Assembly (NCBI GenBank): GCA_033763995.1
Contig: JANRJL010000062.1
Location: 1-64,000, forward strand
Source: GCA-2737725 sp033763995
GTDB lineage: Bacteria > Pseudomonadota > Alphaproteobacteria > Rhodospirillales > Rhodospirillaceae
Length of the DNA: 64,000 bases
Direction of reading: 5' to 3'
The notes beneath the pieces were generated by a model, which saw nothing but the letters and a program-made list of their open reading frames with translations, ran no database searches and was not told where the DNA came from. The translations under genes were made by a program, and so were the position numbers. This document shows, piece after piece, positions 47,371 to 57,335 of the stretch. How positions within the stretch are numbered: the first letter of the stretch is position 1; the number at the start of each line of letters is the position of its first letter.

Positions 47371-50300
47371 ATGCAGCGATTTCTGGCTCACGTCAAAGCG
47401 CGCATCTTGGCGGGCGTGCCCGACGGCTACGACGCCCTGGTGCTGGCCGAGCGGGTCCGCGCGGCCCAACGCGACGGCGCATTGCACATCGCGCGCGATG
47501 AAGGCCGCTTGGCGGCCCTATCGGATGCGGTGGCGTTCTTCGCGCCCGACGTCGAGATTGTGACGCTCCCGGCCTGGGATTGTTTGCCCTATGACCGGGT
47601 CTCGCCCAAGCCCGACGTCGTGGCTCGGCGCATCGATGCGCTCTGTCGGCTGACCGAACCCGTTGCCCAGGGCCGCTGCCGCCTGATCATCACCACGGTC
47701 AGCGCGGCGCTCCAACGCGTGCCGAAAGCCGCCGGCCTTAGCGGGGCCGCCCGCCACATCAAGAAGGGCGACCGACTCAAGATCGAGGACTTGTCCGAAT
47801 ATCTCGCCGCCAATGGCTACGTCAGGGCCGAGCAAGTGATGGAGCCGGGTGAATTTGCCGTGCGCGGCGGGTTGATCGACTTGTACCCGCCGGGCGTGGC
47901 CGAGCCGGTGCGCGTCGATTTATTTGGCGATGAAGTTGATGGCCTGCGGTCGTTTGATCCTGTCAGCCAGCGCACAACGGCACCCTGCGAGGCCATCGCA
48001 CTCAAGCCCATGAGCGAAATCGTTCTGACGGCCGAGACCATCAGCCGCTTTCGCAGCTCGTACCGCGAATTGTTCGGAGCCATCGTCGACGGCGATGTAC
48101 TGTATGAATCCGTAGCCCAAGGCCGGCGCTTTCTCGGCATGGAACACTGGCTGCCGTTGTTTCACGACGGCTTGGACACATTGTTCGATTATGTGCCGCA
48201 GGCCAGCATCTCGCTGGATCACGACATCGAGGAGGCCGTGGCGGCGCGTTTCGAGACCATCCGCGATTATTTCGAGGCGCGGCGCAGCGTCAATGCCTCC
48301 CGCGCCGCCAAGGCGGGCGGGGCCGACCTCGATTCCGGGATGGTTTATCATCCCACTCCCATTGGTCTGCTCTATATCGAGTCCGAAGAATGGCTGAAAC
48401 GGCTCGCCGCCCGCTCCGTCACGGCGTTCCGCACCTTCGCGCCCGCCGACGTGGGCACCGACGATGACGGCGGTGGCCGGCCGGGCAGGGACTTCGCCGA
48501 TGTGCGGGCCCGGCCCAACGAGAATGTCTATGAGGCTTTCATTGCCCACGTTCGGTCGGAACAAATCGCCGGGCGCAAGGTCATTCTCGCTTGCACCAGC
48601 GCCGGGGCTAGGGCACGCCTGAAGGGCGTCCTGAAGGACCACCAATTCACAAGCGTGGTTGACGCCGAGACATGGGCCGAGTCGCAAAGCGCCCCTCCTG
48701 GCACCGTCGCCGCGATTCCCTTGGTTCTGGAGCGCGGTTTCGTCACAGATAAGTGGGCGCTGATCACCGAGCAGGACTTGCTGGGCGATCGTTTGATTCG
48801 GTCCGGTCGCAAGCGGCGCAAGGCCGACGCCTTCATCGCCGACGCGGCGCAGCTGGCCGAAGGCGACTTGGTCGTGCACATCGAGCATGGCATCGGCCGT
48901 TACGAAGGGCTCGAGACCCTGACCGTGGGCGGCGCGCCCCACGACTGCCTTCGTATTCTCTACCTGGGCAACGACAAGCTTTACGTTCCGGTGGAGAACA
49001 TCGAAGTCTTGTCGCGCTTCGGTTCCGAGGCGGCGGGCGTTCAACTCGACAAACTGGGCGGCGCGGCGTGGCCAGCGCGCAAGGCCAAGCTCAAAGAGCG
49101 CATCCGCGACATGGCGGAACAGCTCATCCGCATCGCGGCCCAACGGCAGTTGAAGGATGCCCCGCAGTTCTTGCCGCCCGAAGGACTCTACGACGAGTTT
49201 TGCGCGCGCTTTCCCTACGCCGAGACCGACGATCAATTGCGCGCCATCGGCGACACTATCGACGATCTCGTCAAGGGCAAACCCATGGACCGGCTGATCT
49301 GCGGCGATGTGGGGTTCGGCAAGACCGAGGTGGGCCTGCGCGCGGCCTTTGCCGCCGCCATGAGCGGCATGCAGGTGGCCGTGGTGGTGCCGACGACCCT
49401 GTTGGCGCGGCAGCACTTCAAGACGTTTAGTGAGCGCCTCGCGGGCTTTCCGCTGCGCGTCGCCCAGCTTTCGCGCTTGGTCAATGCCAAGGATGCGGAG
49501 CAGGCCAAGGCGGGCCTAGCCGACGGCACGGTCGATGTCGTGATCGGCACCCATGCGCTGCTGGCCCAAGGCATCACCTTCAAGAATCTGGGCTTGCTGA
49601 TCGTCGATAAAGAGCAGCACTTCGGCGTGGTCCATAAGGAGCGGTTGAAACAATTGCGCGCCGAGGTGCATGTGCTGACGCTGACGGCGACGCCGATTCC
49701 GCGCACGCTGCAAATGGCGCTGACGGGCGTGCGCGACATGTCGATCATCGCCACGCCGCCGGTGGACCGCCTCGCGGTGCGGACCTTCGTGCTGCCCTTC
49801 GATCCCGTGGTGATCCGCGAGGCGATTTTGCGCGAGCGGTTCCGCGGCGGGCAAACCTTCTATGTCGTGCCGCGGCTGGCCGATATCGACGACGTCGCCG
49901 CACGCCTGAAGAAGCTGATCCCCGAGATAACCTGCGCCGTGGCGCACGGTCAATTGCGCCCGGCGCAATTGGAGGACGTGATGGCGGCCTTCGCCGAAAA
50001 CAAGTTCGATGTGTTGCTCTCCACCAACATCATCGAGTCCGGCCTCGATATGCCGCGCGTCAACACCATCATCATCCATCGCGCCGACATGTTCGGGCTA
50101 TCGCAGCTCTATCAGTTGCGCGGACGTGTCGGTCGGGCCAAGGTGCGCGGATATGCCTATCTGACGCTGCCGCCCGACCGCAAGCCGACGGCCGCGGCCA
50201 TCAAACGCCTCGACGTGATGCAAACGCTTGACAGCCTGGGCGCCGGCTTCTCGCTGGCCAGTCACGACTTGGACATTCGCGGCGCCGGCAATTTGCTGGG

Positions 50301-50868
50301 CGACGAGCAGTCGGGGCATATCAAGGAAGTCGGCGTCGAATTGTACCAGCACTTGTTGGAGGAGGCGGTCGCCGCCGCGCGCGAGGGGGCCGTCGAGGAA
50401 ACAGCCCGCCGCGATCAGGACTGGTCGCCGCAAATCAACACCGGCGCGCCGGTTCTGATTCCCGACACCTACGTCAAGGACTTGGGTGCCCGTATGTCGC
50501 TCTATCGACGGATTGCAACGCTGGCCGATCGAGCCGAAATCGACGCCTTTGCCGCGGAATTGATCGACCGTTTCGGTCCGCTGCCGGTGGAAGTCGAAAA
50601 CTTGCTCGATGTCGTTCACATCAAGGTGTTATGCCGCGCGGCCCATGTGGAGAAGGTCGATGCCGGGCCCAAGGGCGCCGTGGTGGCGCTGCGCAACAAC
50701 ACGTTCCCGAACCCCGGCGGTCTGGTGGACCTGATCGCGCGGAGCGCCGGAACGGCCAAGCTCAGGCCCGATCAGCGCATCGTCTTCACGCGCGTGTGGG
50801 ACACCCCGCAGGCGCGGGTCAAAGGGCTTCAGACGTTGATGACTCAGATCGCGGCTTTGGCCGCGTGA
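47371..50868 (+). CDS. mfd: Transcription-repair coupling factor Mfd with altered Walker B
   Basis: 1165 residues, full length. UvrB-homology N-terminus (LPAWDCLPYDRVSPKPDV), RNA-polymerase-interacting domain (LVVHIEHGIGRYEGL), Walker A ICGDVGFGKTEVGLRAAF, TLTATPIPRTLQMAL, LYQLRGRVGRAK and the C-terminal D7 region. The Walker B/motif II box reads LLIVDKEQHFG instead of DEEQ/DEEH: codon AAA 49609-49611 (K747) replaces the Glu that corresponds to E. coli E730, whose Gln mutant is ATPase-dead. One G-to-A change in GAA explains it. Mfd normally releases stalled RNA polymerase and recruits UvrA. Confidence 0.93.
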   Translation: MQRFLAHVKARILAGVPDGYDALVLAERVRAAQRDGALHIARDEGRLAALSDAVAFFAPDVEIVTLPAWDCLPYDRVSPKPDVVARRIDALCRLTEPVAQGRCRLIITTVSAALQRVPKAAGLSGAARHIKKGDRLKIEDLSEYLAANGYVRAEQVMEPGEFAVRGGLIDLYPPGVAEPVRVDLFGDEVDGLRSFDPVSQRTTAPCEAIALKPMSEIVLTAETISRFRSSYRELFGAIVDGDVLYESVAQGRRFLGMEHWLPLFHDGLDTLFDYVPQASISLDHDIEEAVAARFETIRDYFEARRSVNASRAAKAGGADLDSGMVYHPTPIGLLYIESEEWLKRLAARSVTAFRTFAPADVGTDDDGGGRPGRDFADVRARPNENVYEAFIAHVRSEQIAGRKVILACTSAGARARLKGVLKDHQFTSVVDAETWAESQSAPPGTVAAIPLVLERGFVTDKWALITEQDLLGDRLIRSGRKRRKADAFIADAAQLAEGDLVVHIEHGIGRYEGLETLTVGGAPHDCLRILYLGNDKLYVPVENIEVLSRFGSEAAGVQLDKLGGAAWPARKAKLKERIRDMAEQLIRIAAQRQLKDAPQFLPPEGLYDEFCARFPYAETDDQLRAIGDTIDDLVKGKPMDRLICGDVGFGKTEVGLRAAFAAAMSGMQVAVVVPTTLLARQHFKTFSERLAGFPLRVAQLSRLVNAKDAEQAKAGLADGTVDVVIGTHALLAQGITFKNLGLLIVDKEQHFGVVHKERLKQLRAEVHVLTLTATPIPRTLQMALTGVRDMSIIATPPVDRLAVRTFVLPFDPVVIREAILRERFRGGQTFYVVPRLADIDDVAARLKKLIPEITCAVAHGQLRPAQLEDVMAAFAENKFDVLLSTNIIESGLDMPRVNTIIIHRADMFGLSQLYQLRGRVGRAKVRGYAYLTLPPDRKPTAAAIKRLDVMQTLDSLGAGFSLASHDLDIRGAGNLLGDEQSGHIKEVGVELYQHLLEEAVAAAREGAVEETARRDQDWSPQINTGAPVLIPDTYVKDLGARMSLYRRIATLADRAEIDAFAAELIDRFGPLPVEVENLLDVVHIKVLCRAAHVEKVDAGPKGAVVALRNNTFPNPGGLVDLIARSAGTAKLRPDQRIVFTRVWDTPQARVKGLQTLMTQIAALAA

Positions 50869-50872
50869 TCCG

Positions 50873-51166
50873 CTAGGCCACGGCGAGGCGAGACTCAGCC
50901 GACACGGGCTTGCGTGGAGGGACCGGAGCAGGCGCCATTTCCGACTCGGCGAAACGCAGCGAAATGATGACGCGGTCACGGTCTTCGATGCTGCTGAAGC
51001 GGACCGTCACGAAGGTGACGTGGGGCACAATGCTGCGGTCGCGCCCTTCGATGATCACCCAATGGGGCGATTTGCACGTCCGCAAGACCAACTTCTGGAA
51101 ATTCGCGTAAGGCATCGTCGTGGCGAAAATCTGCTCGACGAAATCCTGCTGGTGATAGTCCGGCAT
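50873..51166 (-). CDS. Small protein, paralogue 1 of an unrecognised family
   Basis: 97 residues from ATG 51166 (AGGAG six bases upstream; the ATG two codons earlier has no room for a binding site). Core FATTMPYANFQKLVLRTCKSP, then VIIEGRDRS, VTFVTVRFSSIEDRDRVIISLRF. About half of the aligned core positions match or are similar in the protein at 51889-52161 (ETTMP, VEGTDSS, DIADRDRGRIAVRL). Beta-rich, cytoplasmic, no known family; the Asp-Arg-Asp-Arg box is the strongest shared mark. Ends four bases after mfd on the opposite strand. Confidence 0.6.
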   Translation of the reverse strand: MPDYHQQDFVEQIFATTMPYANFQKLVLRTCKSPHWVIIEGRDRSIVPHVTFVTVRFSSIEDRDRVIISLRFAESEMAPAPVPPRKPVSAESRLAVA

Positions 51167-51371
51167 CGTCATCTCCTGTTAGCGTTTCTTGTTTTGGGAG
51201 AGCGTGCCGGTGATGTCCTACCAATTCCTTAACTCCAATTTCGCCGCGTGCGGTCTGCTAATATATTGATATTTAACGCTAATATTATCAATCCATGGTT
51301 TCATTGTGAGCCGCCCGTGAACTCGCGCTACCATGCGGCGCGACGTCCGGAGTCGTCGCCACAAAGGCGCC

Positions 51372-51899
51372 ATGAGCGACTTCATCCGCCCCATCAATAC
51401 CCAGGCGATCAATGCGGTTCTCGATCGCTTTGCGCTCAAGACCTACAACGGCCTTGGGCTCAACAGCACCGGAGGAACGGCGAGCGGAAACCCGCGCAAT
51501 GTGGTGGTCGATCAGGTCACCTTGAGTGCCGCGGCGCGTAAAATCTTCGCGACATCGGGCTCCTTCTTTCCCGAGCGCGCGTCGGGCGTGGGCGCCGTCG
51601 CGAGTCGGGCGACGCGCTTCGACAGCGTGGATCTGTCGGGCGCCTCGTTTGTCGGCCAAATCCTGGATGGCGCGACGTTCAGCAGTTCGATCTTGAAGGA
51701 TGTGAATTTTGTCGGCGCCTCGTTGCGCGGCGCCATTTTCAAGGCATCCTTGGTGGAGGGCGCGCGCTTTAACCAAGCCGATCTCAGCGGTGCCGATCTT
51801 ACCGGCGCCCAAGGCTTGCAGTTCTCGCAGATTCAGGGCGCGGTCACGGACACTGCGACCGTGTTGCCGACAGGGATCGGCAATCCCATCAGCGGCTAG
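51372..51899 (+). CDS. Pentapeptide-repeat protein
   Basis: 175 residues from ATG 51372. After an N-terminal 80 residues of mixed type, residues about 90-155 show the A(D/N)LxX five-residue period: VDLSGASFVGQILDGATFSS, LKDVNFVGASLRGAIFKASL, ADLSGADLTGAQ. This gives a right-handed quadrilateral beta-helix of a few coils. The family ranges from gyrase inhibitors to unknown roles; the coil is too short for a full Qnr mimic. It lies between two small paralogues on the other strand and overlaps one of them by 11 bases. Confidence 0.8.
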   Translation: MSDFIRPINTQAINAVLDRFALKTYNGLGLNSTGGTASGNPRNVVVDQVTLSAAARKIFATSGSFFPERASGVGAVASRATRFDSVDLSGASFVGQILDGATFSSSILKDVNFVGASLRGAIFKASLVEGARFNQADLSGADLTGAQGLQFSQIQGAVTDTATVLPTGIGNPISG

Positions 51900-52161
51900 C
51901 GCGAACCTGAGCTTGGCCGGCGCGGGCGGATGTCTGCTGTTGCGCAGTTTCGGCCAGGCGAACGGCGATGCGGCCCCGGTCCCGATCGGCGATATCGCCG
52001 AACGTCACATTCAGGAAATGCTTGCGCGGCAAGTGGCTGCTATCGGTGCCCTCGACGATCACCTTGCTTTCACCGTGGCAGGCCCCAGCCAGGACTTGCT
52101 TAAAGCGCTCGACGGGCATGGTGGTCTCAAAAAAGTGGCTCAAATCATCGTTCAAGTTCAT
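51889..52161 (-). CDS. Small protein, paralogue 2 of an unrecognised family
   Basis: 90 residues, ATG 52161 with GGGAG upstream. Shares with the 50873-51166 protein the motif order TTMP, IVEG, VTF, DRDR and a final RLAE-like strand (FGDIADRDRGRIAVRLAETA). Its C-terminal 20 residues are Gln/Arg-rich. Convergent with the pentapeptide-repeat gene, overlapping its end. Function unknown. Confidence 0.6.
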   Translation of the reverse strand: MNLNDDLSHFFETTMPVERFKQVLAGACHGESKVIVEGTDSSHLPRKHFLNVTFGDIADRDRGRIAVRLAETAQQQTSARAGQAQVRASR

Positions 52162-52357
52162 GGGCTCCCAAGGAAGTTCTCTTATTACTAGAAATTGTGG
52201 TTGAAATACGTCCCGTTCCCATAACCCTAGGGCGATAATGGCAGAGACTACTAATTGTAGAAAGGCACTTGTGCCGACAGGAGTCCAAACAAGCCGTAGG
52301 GTATTTGGACCGCTGGAATACTCTAAAAATCCAATGAGTCAAACAACTTAGGGTCGA

Positions 52358-53017
52358 TTAACCCAAGGATTGCATTTCCGGCTGATCGGAGGATTCGGCC
52401 AAGGCCATGTCGATCATGCGCACGATGATTTCAGGTTCCTGCGCGCCAGCAATGGCCCGGCCCTCATTGAAAATGTAACAAGGCACACCTGTGATCCCGA
52501 GGCGGTGCATGCGCGCATTCTCGGTGTAAACCGCATTGAGATCGGTTTCCGTCGTCAAGTGGGCATAGACCATCGACTTTTCCAAGCCGATCTCCTCGGC
52601 GATGCGCACCAAGACTTCGACATTGCCGATGTCGAGGCCTTGCTCGAAATAGCCGGTGAACAGGGCATCCACCGCTTCGGTTTGCCGGTTCATGGTGCGC
52701 GCGAGGCGAACCAAACGGTGCGAGTTGGCGGAGTTCGGCGTGCGCTTGATTTTATCGAGCGCGAAATTGATGCCTTCGCCTTTGCCCGTGAACACCAGGG
52801 CCTCGATCACCCGCTCATATTGCGCGCTGCCGCCGAACTTGCGCTCCAGGTACTCGCGCCTGTCGACTCCTTGGGACGGTAAGTCCGGGTTCAGCAGGAA
52901 CGAGCGGTAACGAATTTGCGGTTTCACGTGCGGGCGCATGCGCAAGGCGCGCTCGAAGCGGCGCTTACCGACGAAACACCACGGGCATACTGTGTCGAAA
53001 ACAATGTCGATCTGCAT
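52358..53017 (-). CDS. DsbA-family (FrnE-like) oxidoreductase
   Basis: 219 residues from ATG 53017 (AGAGG upstream). Thioredoxin-fold start IVFDTVCPWCFVGKRRFERAL with active-site CPWC (C11, C14), a helical insertion and the cis-Pro strand ITGVPCYIFNEG. No signal peptide, so cytoplasmic, like FrnE/2-hydroxychromene-2-carboxylate isomerase relatives. Divergent from chrB. Confidence 0.9.
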   Translation of the reverse strand: MQIDIVFDTVCPWCFVGKRRFERALRMRPHVKPQIRYRSFLLNPDLPSQGVDRREYLERKFGGSAQYERVIEALVFTGKGEGINFALDKIKRTPNSANSHRLVRLARTMNRQTEAVDALFTGYFEQGLDIGNVEVLVRIAEEIGLEKSMVYAHLTTETDLNAVYTENARMHRLGITGVPCYIFNEGRAIAGAQEPEIIVRMIDMALAESSDQPEMQSLG

Positions 53018-53213
53018 GGAAACCTCTGTTCGAGCGTAATTGTAGCCGCAGATCAGCGCGGTTGACCACCGGCTTGAAACGCCTCCACGCCGGAGTAAAA
53101 TAAGCGATACGGGGACAACGGCAGGCTCCCCGTATCCCGAAGATCGGCCCCTGGGCCGGTCCAAGTTCTGCCTTCCAAACCCCGGCCGGAGCTCGGCGGG
53201 GAAGGAGGGTTCC

Positions 53214-54008
53214 ATGAACTTGGCGATCACCAGCGACCAACTGACAACGCTTTTGCCGACGCTCGCTCGGCCGCCCGTCATCATCGATGCCCGGCCGCAC
53301 GCGGCCTATTTATCATCCGCGCGGGTGATCGAAGGCTCCATCCGGTTGATCCCGGAGCAATTCACGACGAACGCATCGCTCTTTCTGGGTGCGCAGGTGG
53401 TGGTGTTCGACAATGACGACGCTGCCGCGTCGACTGAGGTCGTCAATAAGCTGCGGGCCCTTGGCTTGCAGGCCATGACGGTCGACGACGGGTTTGACGG
53501 CTGGTCCCGCGCCGGCGGAAAGGTGTTGCCCAAGCCCATGGGCGCGCCGACGACCTGGGTCACGCGGGCGCGGCCGAAAGTCGACCGCGTCGCGTGCCCG
53601 TGGCTGATCCTGCGCATGATCGACCCCGATGCGAAATTTCTTTATGTGCCGGCCGACGATGTGCGCGCCACGGCGGCGCAACACCCGGCGATTCCCTACG
53701 ACATTCCCAACGTGACCTTCTCCCATGAAGGCGCGCTGTGCAGCTTCGACGCCATGATCCACAAATTCGGCTTGTCTGATCCGGCGTTGCTCGACATGGC
53801 CGTCATCGTGCGGGGCGCCGATACCGCCGTCTTCGCTCTGGCGCCGCAAGCGGCGGGATTGGTGGCGATATCGTTGGGGTTGTCCAGACTCTACGCCGAC
53901 GATCATGCCATGCTCGCCCAAGGGCTCGTGCTATACGATGCCTTGTATGCATGGTGCCGCGACGGACGCGGCGAGCGGCACGACTGGAACCCGGCGTTTC
54001 TGCCATGA
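53214..54008 (+). CDS. chrB: ChrB-like chromate-resistance protein with rhodanese-fold N-terminus
   Basis: 264 residues. Residues 1-105 have a rhodanese fold (VIIDARPHAAYL, then DDGFDGWSRAGG), but the Cys of the active loop is replaced (VVVFDNDDAAAS). Residues 115-255 are the ChrB C-terminal domain: TWVTRARPKVDRVACPWLI, LCSFDAMIHKFGL and LYDALYAWCRDG. ChrB-type proteins regulate or assist chromate export. The stop overlaps the chrA start as ATGA. Confidence 0.85.
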   Translation: MNLAITSDQLTTLLPTLARPPVIIDARPHAAYLSSARVIEGSIRLIPEQFTTNASLFLGAQVVVFDNDDAAASTEVVNKLRALGLQAMTVDDGFDGWSRAGGKVLPKPMGAPTTWVTRARPKVDRVACPWLILRMIDPDAKFLYVPADDVRATAAQHPAIPYDIPNVTFSHEGALCSFDAMIHKFGLSDPALLDMAVIVRGADTAVFALAPQAAGLVAISLGLSRLYADDHAMLAQGLVLYDALYAWCRDGRGERHDWNPAFLP

Positions 54009-55297
54009 CTGATGTAGCCCAAACCCACACGCCGCGCTCTAGCGAAGCATTTCGGTATTGGCTGAAGTTGGGGTGCATCAGTTTCGGCGGGCCGGCCGGC
54101 CAGATCGCGCTGATGCAGCACGATCTGGTCGAGCGCCTCAAGTGGATCGACACGCGGGCTTTCTTGAACGGCTTGAACTTCTGCATGCTGCTGCCGGGCC
54201 CCGAGGCGCAACAACTGGCCACCTATATCGGCTGGAGATTGCATGGCCTCCGCGGCGCTCTCACCGCGGGGCTCTTGTTTGTCCTGCCGGGCGCCGCGGC
54301 TTTGTTCGCCTTGTCATGGCTTGCGGCGGACCAGGGCGATGCGCCGCTGGTCGCGGCGGCCTTCGCGGGCCTCAAGCCAGTTGTCGTCGCGATCATTGCT
54401 CATGCGGTTTGGAAGATCGCCAAACGCGCGCTCACGTCCTGGCCGGCGGCGATTATTGCCGGTCTCGCGTTCCTCGCCGTCGAGATCGCCGATGTGCCGT
54501 TCCCGTTGGTGGTCGCCGTGGCGGGCGCGATGGGCTTTGGCCTCGCGCGGTGGCCCGGGAGTCCCGTCAAGTTTGCCGCGCACACGTCGGGATCACACGT
54601 TACGACCAGCGCACCACTCCGATGGGGTCGACTCATCGGAGTGGTCGTTCTTTATGTCGCTTTGCTGGGCGTCGGCGTGGGCAGCGCCGTTCTCGCGTTT
54701 GGTCGCGAGCCGTTTCTCGAAGTCGCATGGCTCATGACCAAGGCCGCGTTCGTGACGTTCGGCGGCGCCTACGCGGTGCTGCCCTATGTGGCCGACGCTG
54801 CGGTCAATACCCATGGCTGGCTCGATGCCGACGCGATGATCAATGGGCTGGCCTTGGCGGAAACGACGCCCGGGCCCTTGATCCTGGTGTTGCAGTACGT
54901 CGGCTTCTTTGCGGGCTGGAATGGCGCCCTCGGCGGCATGACGCCGGTGTCGCCGCTGGCGGCGGCCACGGTCGGCAGCCTTGTCGCCACCTATGCGACA
55001 TTCCTGCCCTCGATCTTTTTTATTCTCATCGGCGCGCCTTTGGTGGAACGCATTCCCGCTTACGCTCCGGCGGCCGCCGCGCTATCGGCGATCACGGCGG
55101 CGGTCGTGGGCGTGATCGTGACCTTGGGCCTGTTCTTCGCCGACAAGGTGCTGCTCGCCAACGGCCAGGTGAACATTGGCGCGTGTGCGGTCGCCATCGT
55201 CGCGCTTTTCGTGCTCCTGCGCTGGCACGTCAGCGTGCATTGGCTGGTGATCGCGGGAGCGCTCGGCGGCATGGCTTGGACATTCGCAGGTTCTTAG
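54005..55297 (+). CDS. chrA: Chromate transporter ChrA, two-domain form
   Basis: 430 residues with 10-12 membrane segments and two CHR domains: first FRYWLKLGCISFGGPAGQIA with LPGPEAQQLATYIG, second LMTKAAFVTFGGAYAVLP with ETTPGPLILVLQYVGF. The GGP/GGA and PGP motifs are those of proton/chromate exporters. Translationally coupled to chrB, so a chromate-resistance pair. Confidence 0.93.
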   Translation: MTDVAQTHTPRSSEAFRYWLKLGCISFGGPAGQIALMQHDLVERLKWIDTRAFLNGLNFCMLLPGPEAQQLATYIGWRLHGLRGALTAGLLFVLPGAAALFALSWLAADQGDAPLVAAAFAGLKPVVVAIIAHAVWKIAKRALTSWPAAIIAGLAFLAVEIADVPFPLVVAVAGAMGFGLARWPGSPVKFAAHTSGSHVTTSAPLRWGRLIGVVVLYVALLGVGVGSAVLAFGREPFLEVAWLMTKAAFVTFGGAYAVLPYVADAAVNTHGWLDADAMINGLALAETTPGPLILVLQYVGFFAGWNGALGGMTPVSPLAAATVGSLVATYATFLPSIFFILIGAPLVERIPAYAPAAAALSAITAAVVGVIVTLGLFFADKVLLANGQVNIGACAVAIVALFVLLRWHVSVHWLVIAGALGGMAWTFAGS

Positions 55298-55302
55298 ACC
55301 TC

Positions 55303-55326
55303 GCGGCCGCCGTGCACGGCGGTCGC
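55303..55326. repeat. GC-rich hairpin after chrA
   Basis: GCGGCCGCCG and CGGCGGTCGC flank TGCA with one mismatch; there is no T run, so it is at most a weak terminator or mRNA stabiliser. Confidence 0.4.
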
Positions 55327-55407
55327 TTCCCGCTCGGTCTTGACGCCGGTCAAGGCGTGGCCCGGCGGAAAATTCATTCTTGGCCGTGCGGTGGAAAGGA
55401 TTGGTCG

Positions 55408-56223
55408 ATGATCCGACGCCTTCTTCTTTCAATGTTTCTTTCGCTCGCATCGGTGACAAGCGCGCCGGCCGAGCCGGTCGATGATGCCCTCGCGGTCTAT
55501 CGCAGCGGCGATTACGACACGGCGATGCGCATGTTTCTCAGGCTGGCCGCCGATGACGACGATGTCGCGCAATACAACATCGGCGTCATGTACGCGCGCG
55601 GCCACGGCGTGGAGCAGAACAACCTCGAGGCGTTGCGTTGGTTCCTCATGGCCGCCGAGCGCGGCAATGCCACCGCGCAATTCAGCGTCGGCGCCGCCTA
55701 TGCCACCGGATTGGGTGTCCCCGTGGACGACGCGGAGGCGGTGAAGTGGTACCGCCGTGCCGCCGAGCAGGGCGACCCCGGCGCGCAGAACAGCCTCGGC
55801 ATGATGTACAATCGCAAGCGCGGCGTGCCGCAGGATTTCGCCGCCGCGTTGGAATGGTTCCGCAAGGCCGCCGACCAGGGCTTTGCCCCGGCCCAGAGCA
55901 ATCTGGGTTATATGTACGACAAGGGCCGCGGCGTGCCGCAAGACAGCACCAACGCATTCCTGTGGTATGAAATGGCCGCCGAACAGGGCTACGCCGAGGC
56001 GCAGTCCAACCTGGCGGAGTTGTTCGATTCGGGGCGCGGCGTCGCGCGCGATCGGGTGCAAGCCTACAAGTGGTACGACATCGTGTCGCGCAATCCGGCG
56101 GTCGGGGCGGAGGGCCGCACCATCGCCGCCAAACGGCGCGACATCGTCGCCGCGAAGATGAAACCGGCCCAAATCGTTCAAGCCAAGACAGCCGCGCAAG
56201 CGTGGCAGCCGCGCAACCGCTGA
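55408..56223 (+). CDS. Secreted Sel1-repeat protein
   Basis: 271 residues. Signal peptide ends SAPAEP. Five or so Sel1/TPR-like units of 36 residues, each with the pattern A-x-x-x-L-G-x-x-Y-x-x-G-x-G-V (GVMYARGHGVEQNNLEALRW, GAAYATGLGVPVDDAEAVKW, and so on) and AAEQGx-A-QxxL. A protein-interaction solenoid in the periplasm. The C-terminal 40 residues are Lys/Ala-rich. GGAAAGGA precedes ATG 55408. Confidence 0.9.
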   Translation: MIRRLLLSMFLSLASVTSAPAEPVDDALAVYRSGDYDTAMRMFLRLAADDDDVAQYNIGVMYARGHGVEQNNLEALRWFLMAAERGNATAQFSVGAAYATGLGVPVDDAEAVKWYRRAAEQGDPGAQNSLGMMYNRKRGVPQDFAAALEWFRKAADQGFAPAQSNLGYMYDKGRGVPQDSTNAFLWYEMAAEQGYAEAQSNLAELFDSGRGVARDRVQAYKWYDIVSRNPAVGAEGRTIAAKRRDIVAAKMKPAQIVQAKTAAQAWQPRNR

Positions 56224-56246
56224 TACGTGAATCGCCCGTGCGACGA

Positions 56247-56336
56247 TGGCGGAAGGGGTGGGATTCGAACCCACGAACGGATTGCTCCGTTGCCGGTTTT
56301 CAAGACCGGTGCTTTCAACCGCTCAGCCACCCTTCC
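56247..56336 (-). tRNA. tRNA-Ser (anticodon TGA)
   Basis: 90 bases with encoded CCA and a long variable arm (CAACGGAGCAATCCGTTC), as expected for serine. Acceptor GGAAGGG pairs with CCCTTCC, anticodon loop CTTGAAA, T arm TGGG-TTCGAAT-CCCA. Confidence 0.96.
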
Positions 56337-56433
56337 GAATCGGCGCCGGTATATAGCAAAGCTTGAGAAAATCTATAAAAGACTCTTTTCGGGGCCTGGC
56401 TGCATGGCTGGCCCCGGCCAAGAGGGGTGAGGC

Positions 56434-57321
<888 letters not shown>

Positions 57322-57335
57322 GCAGAACACGCGCC

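Noticed and set aside
54058..55407. Long plus-strand frame joined to the Sel1 gene
   Set aside because: It is the out-of-frame reading of chrA; the Sel1 protein begins at ATG 55408 with its own signal peptide and binding site.
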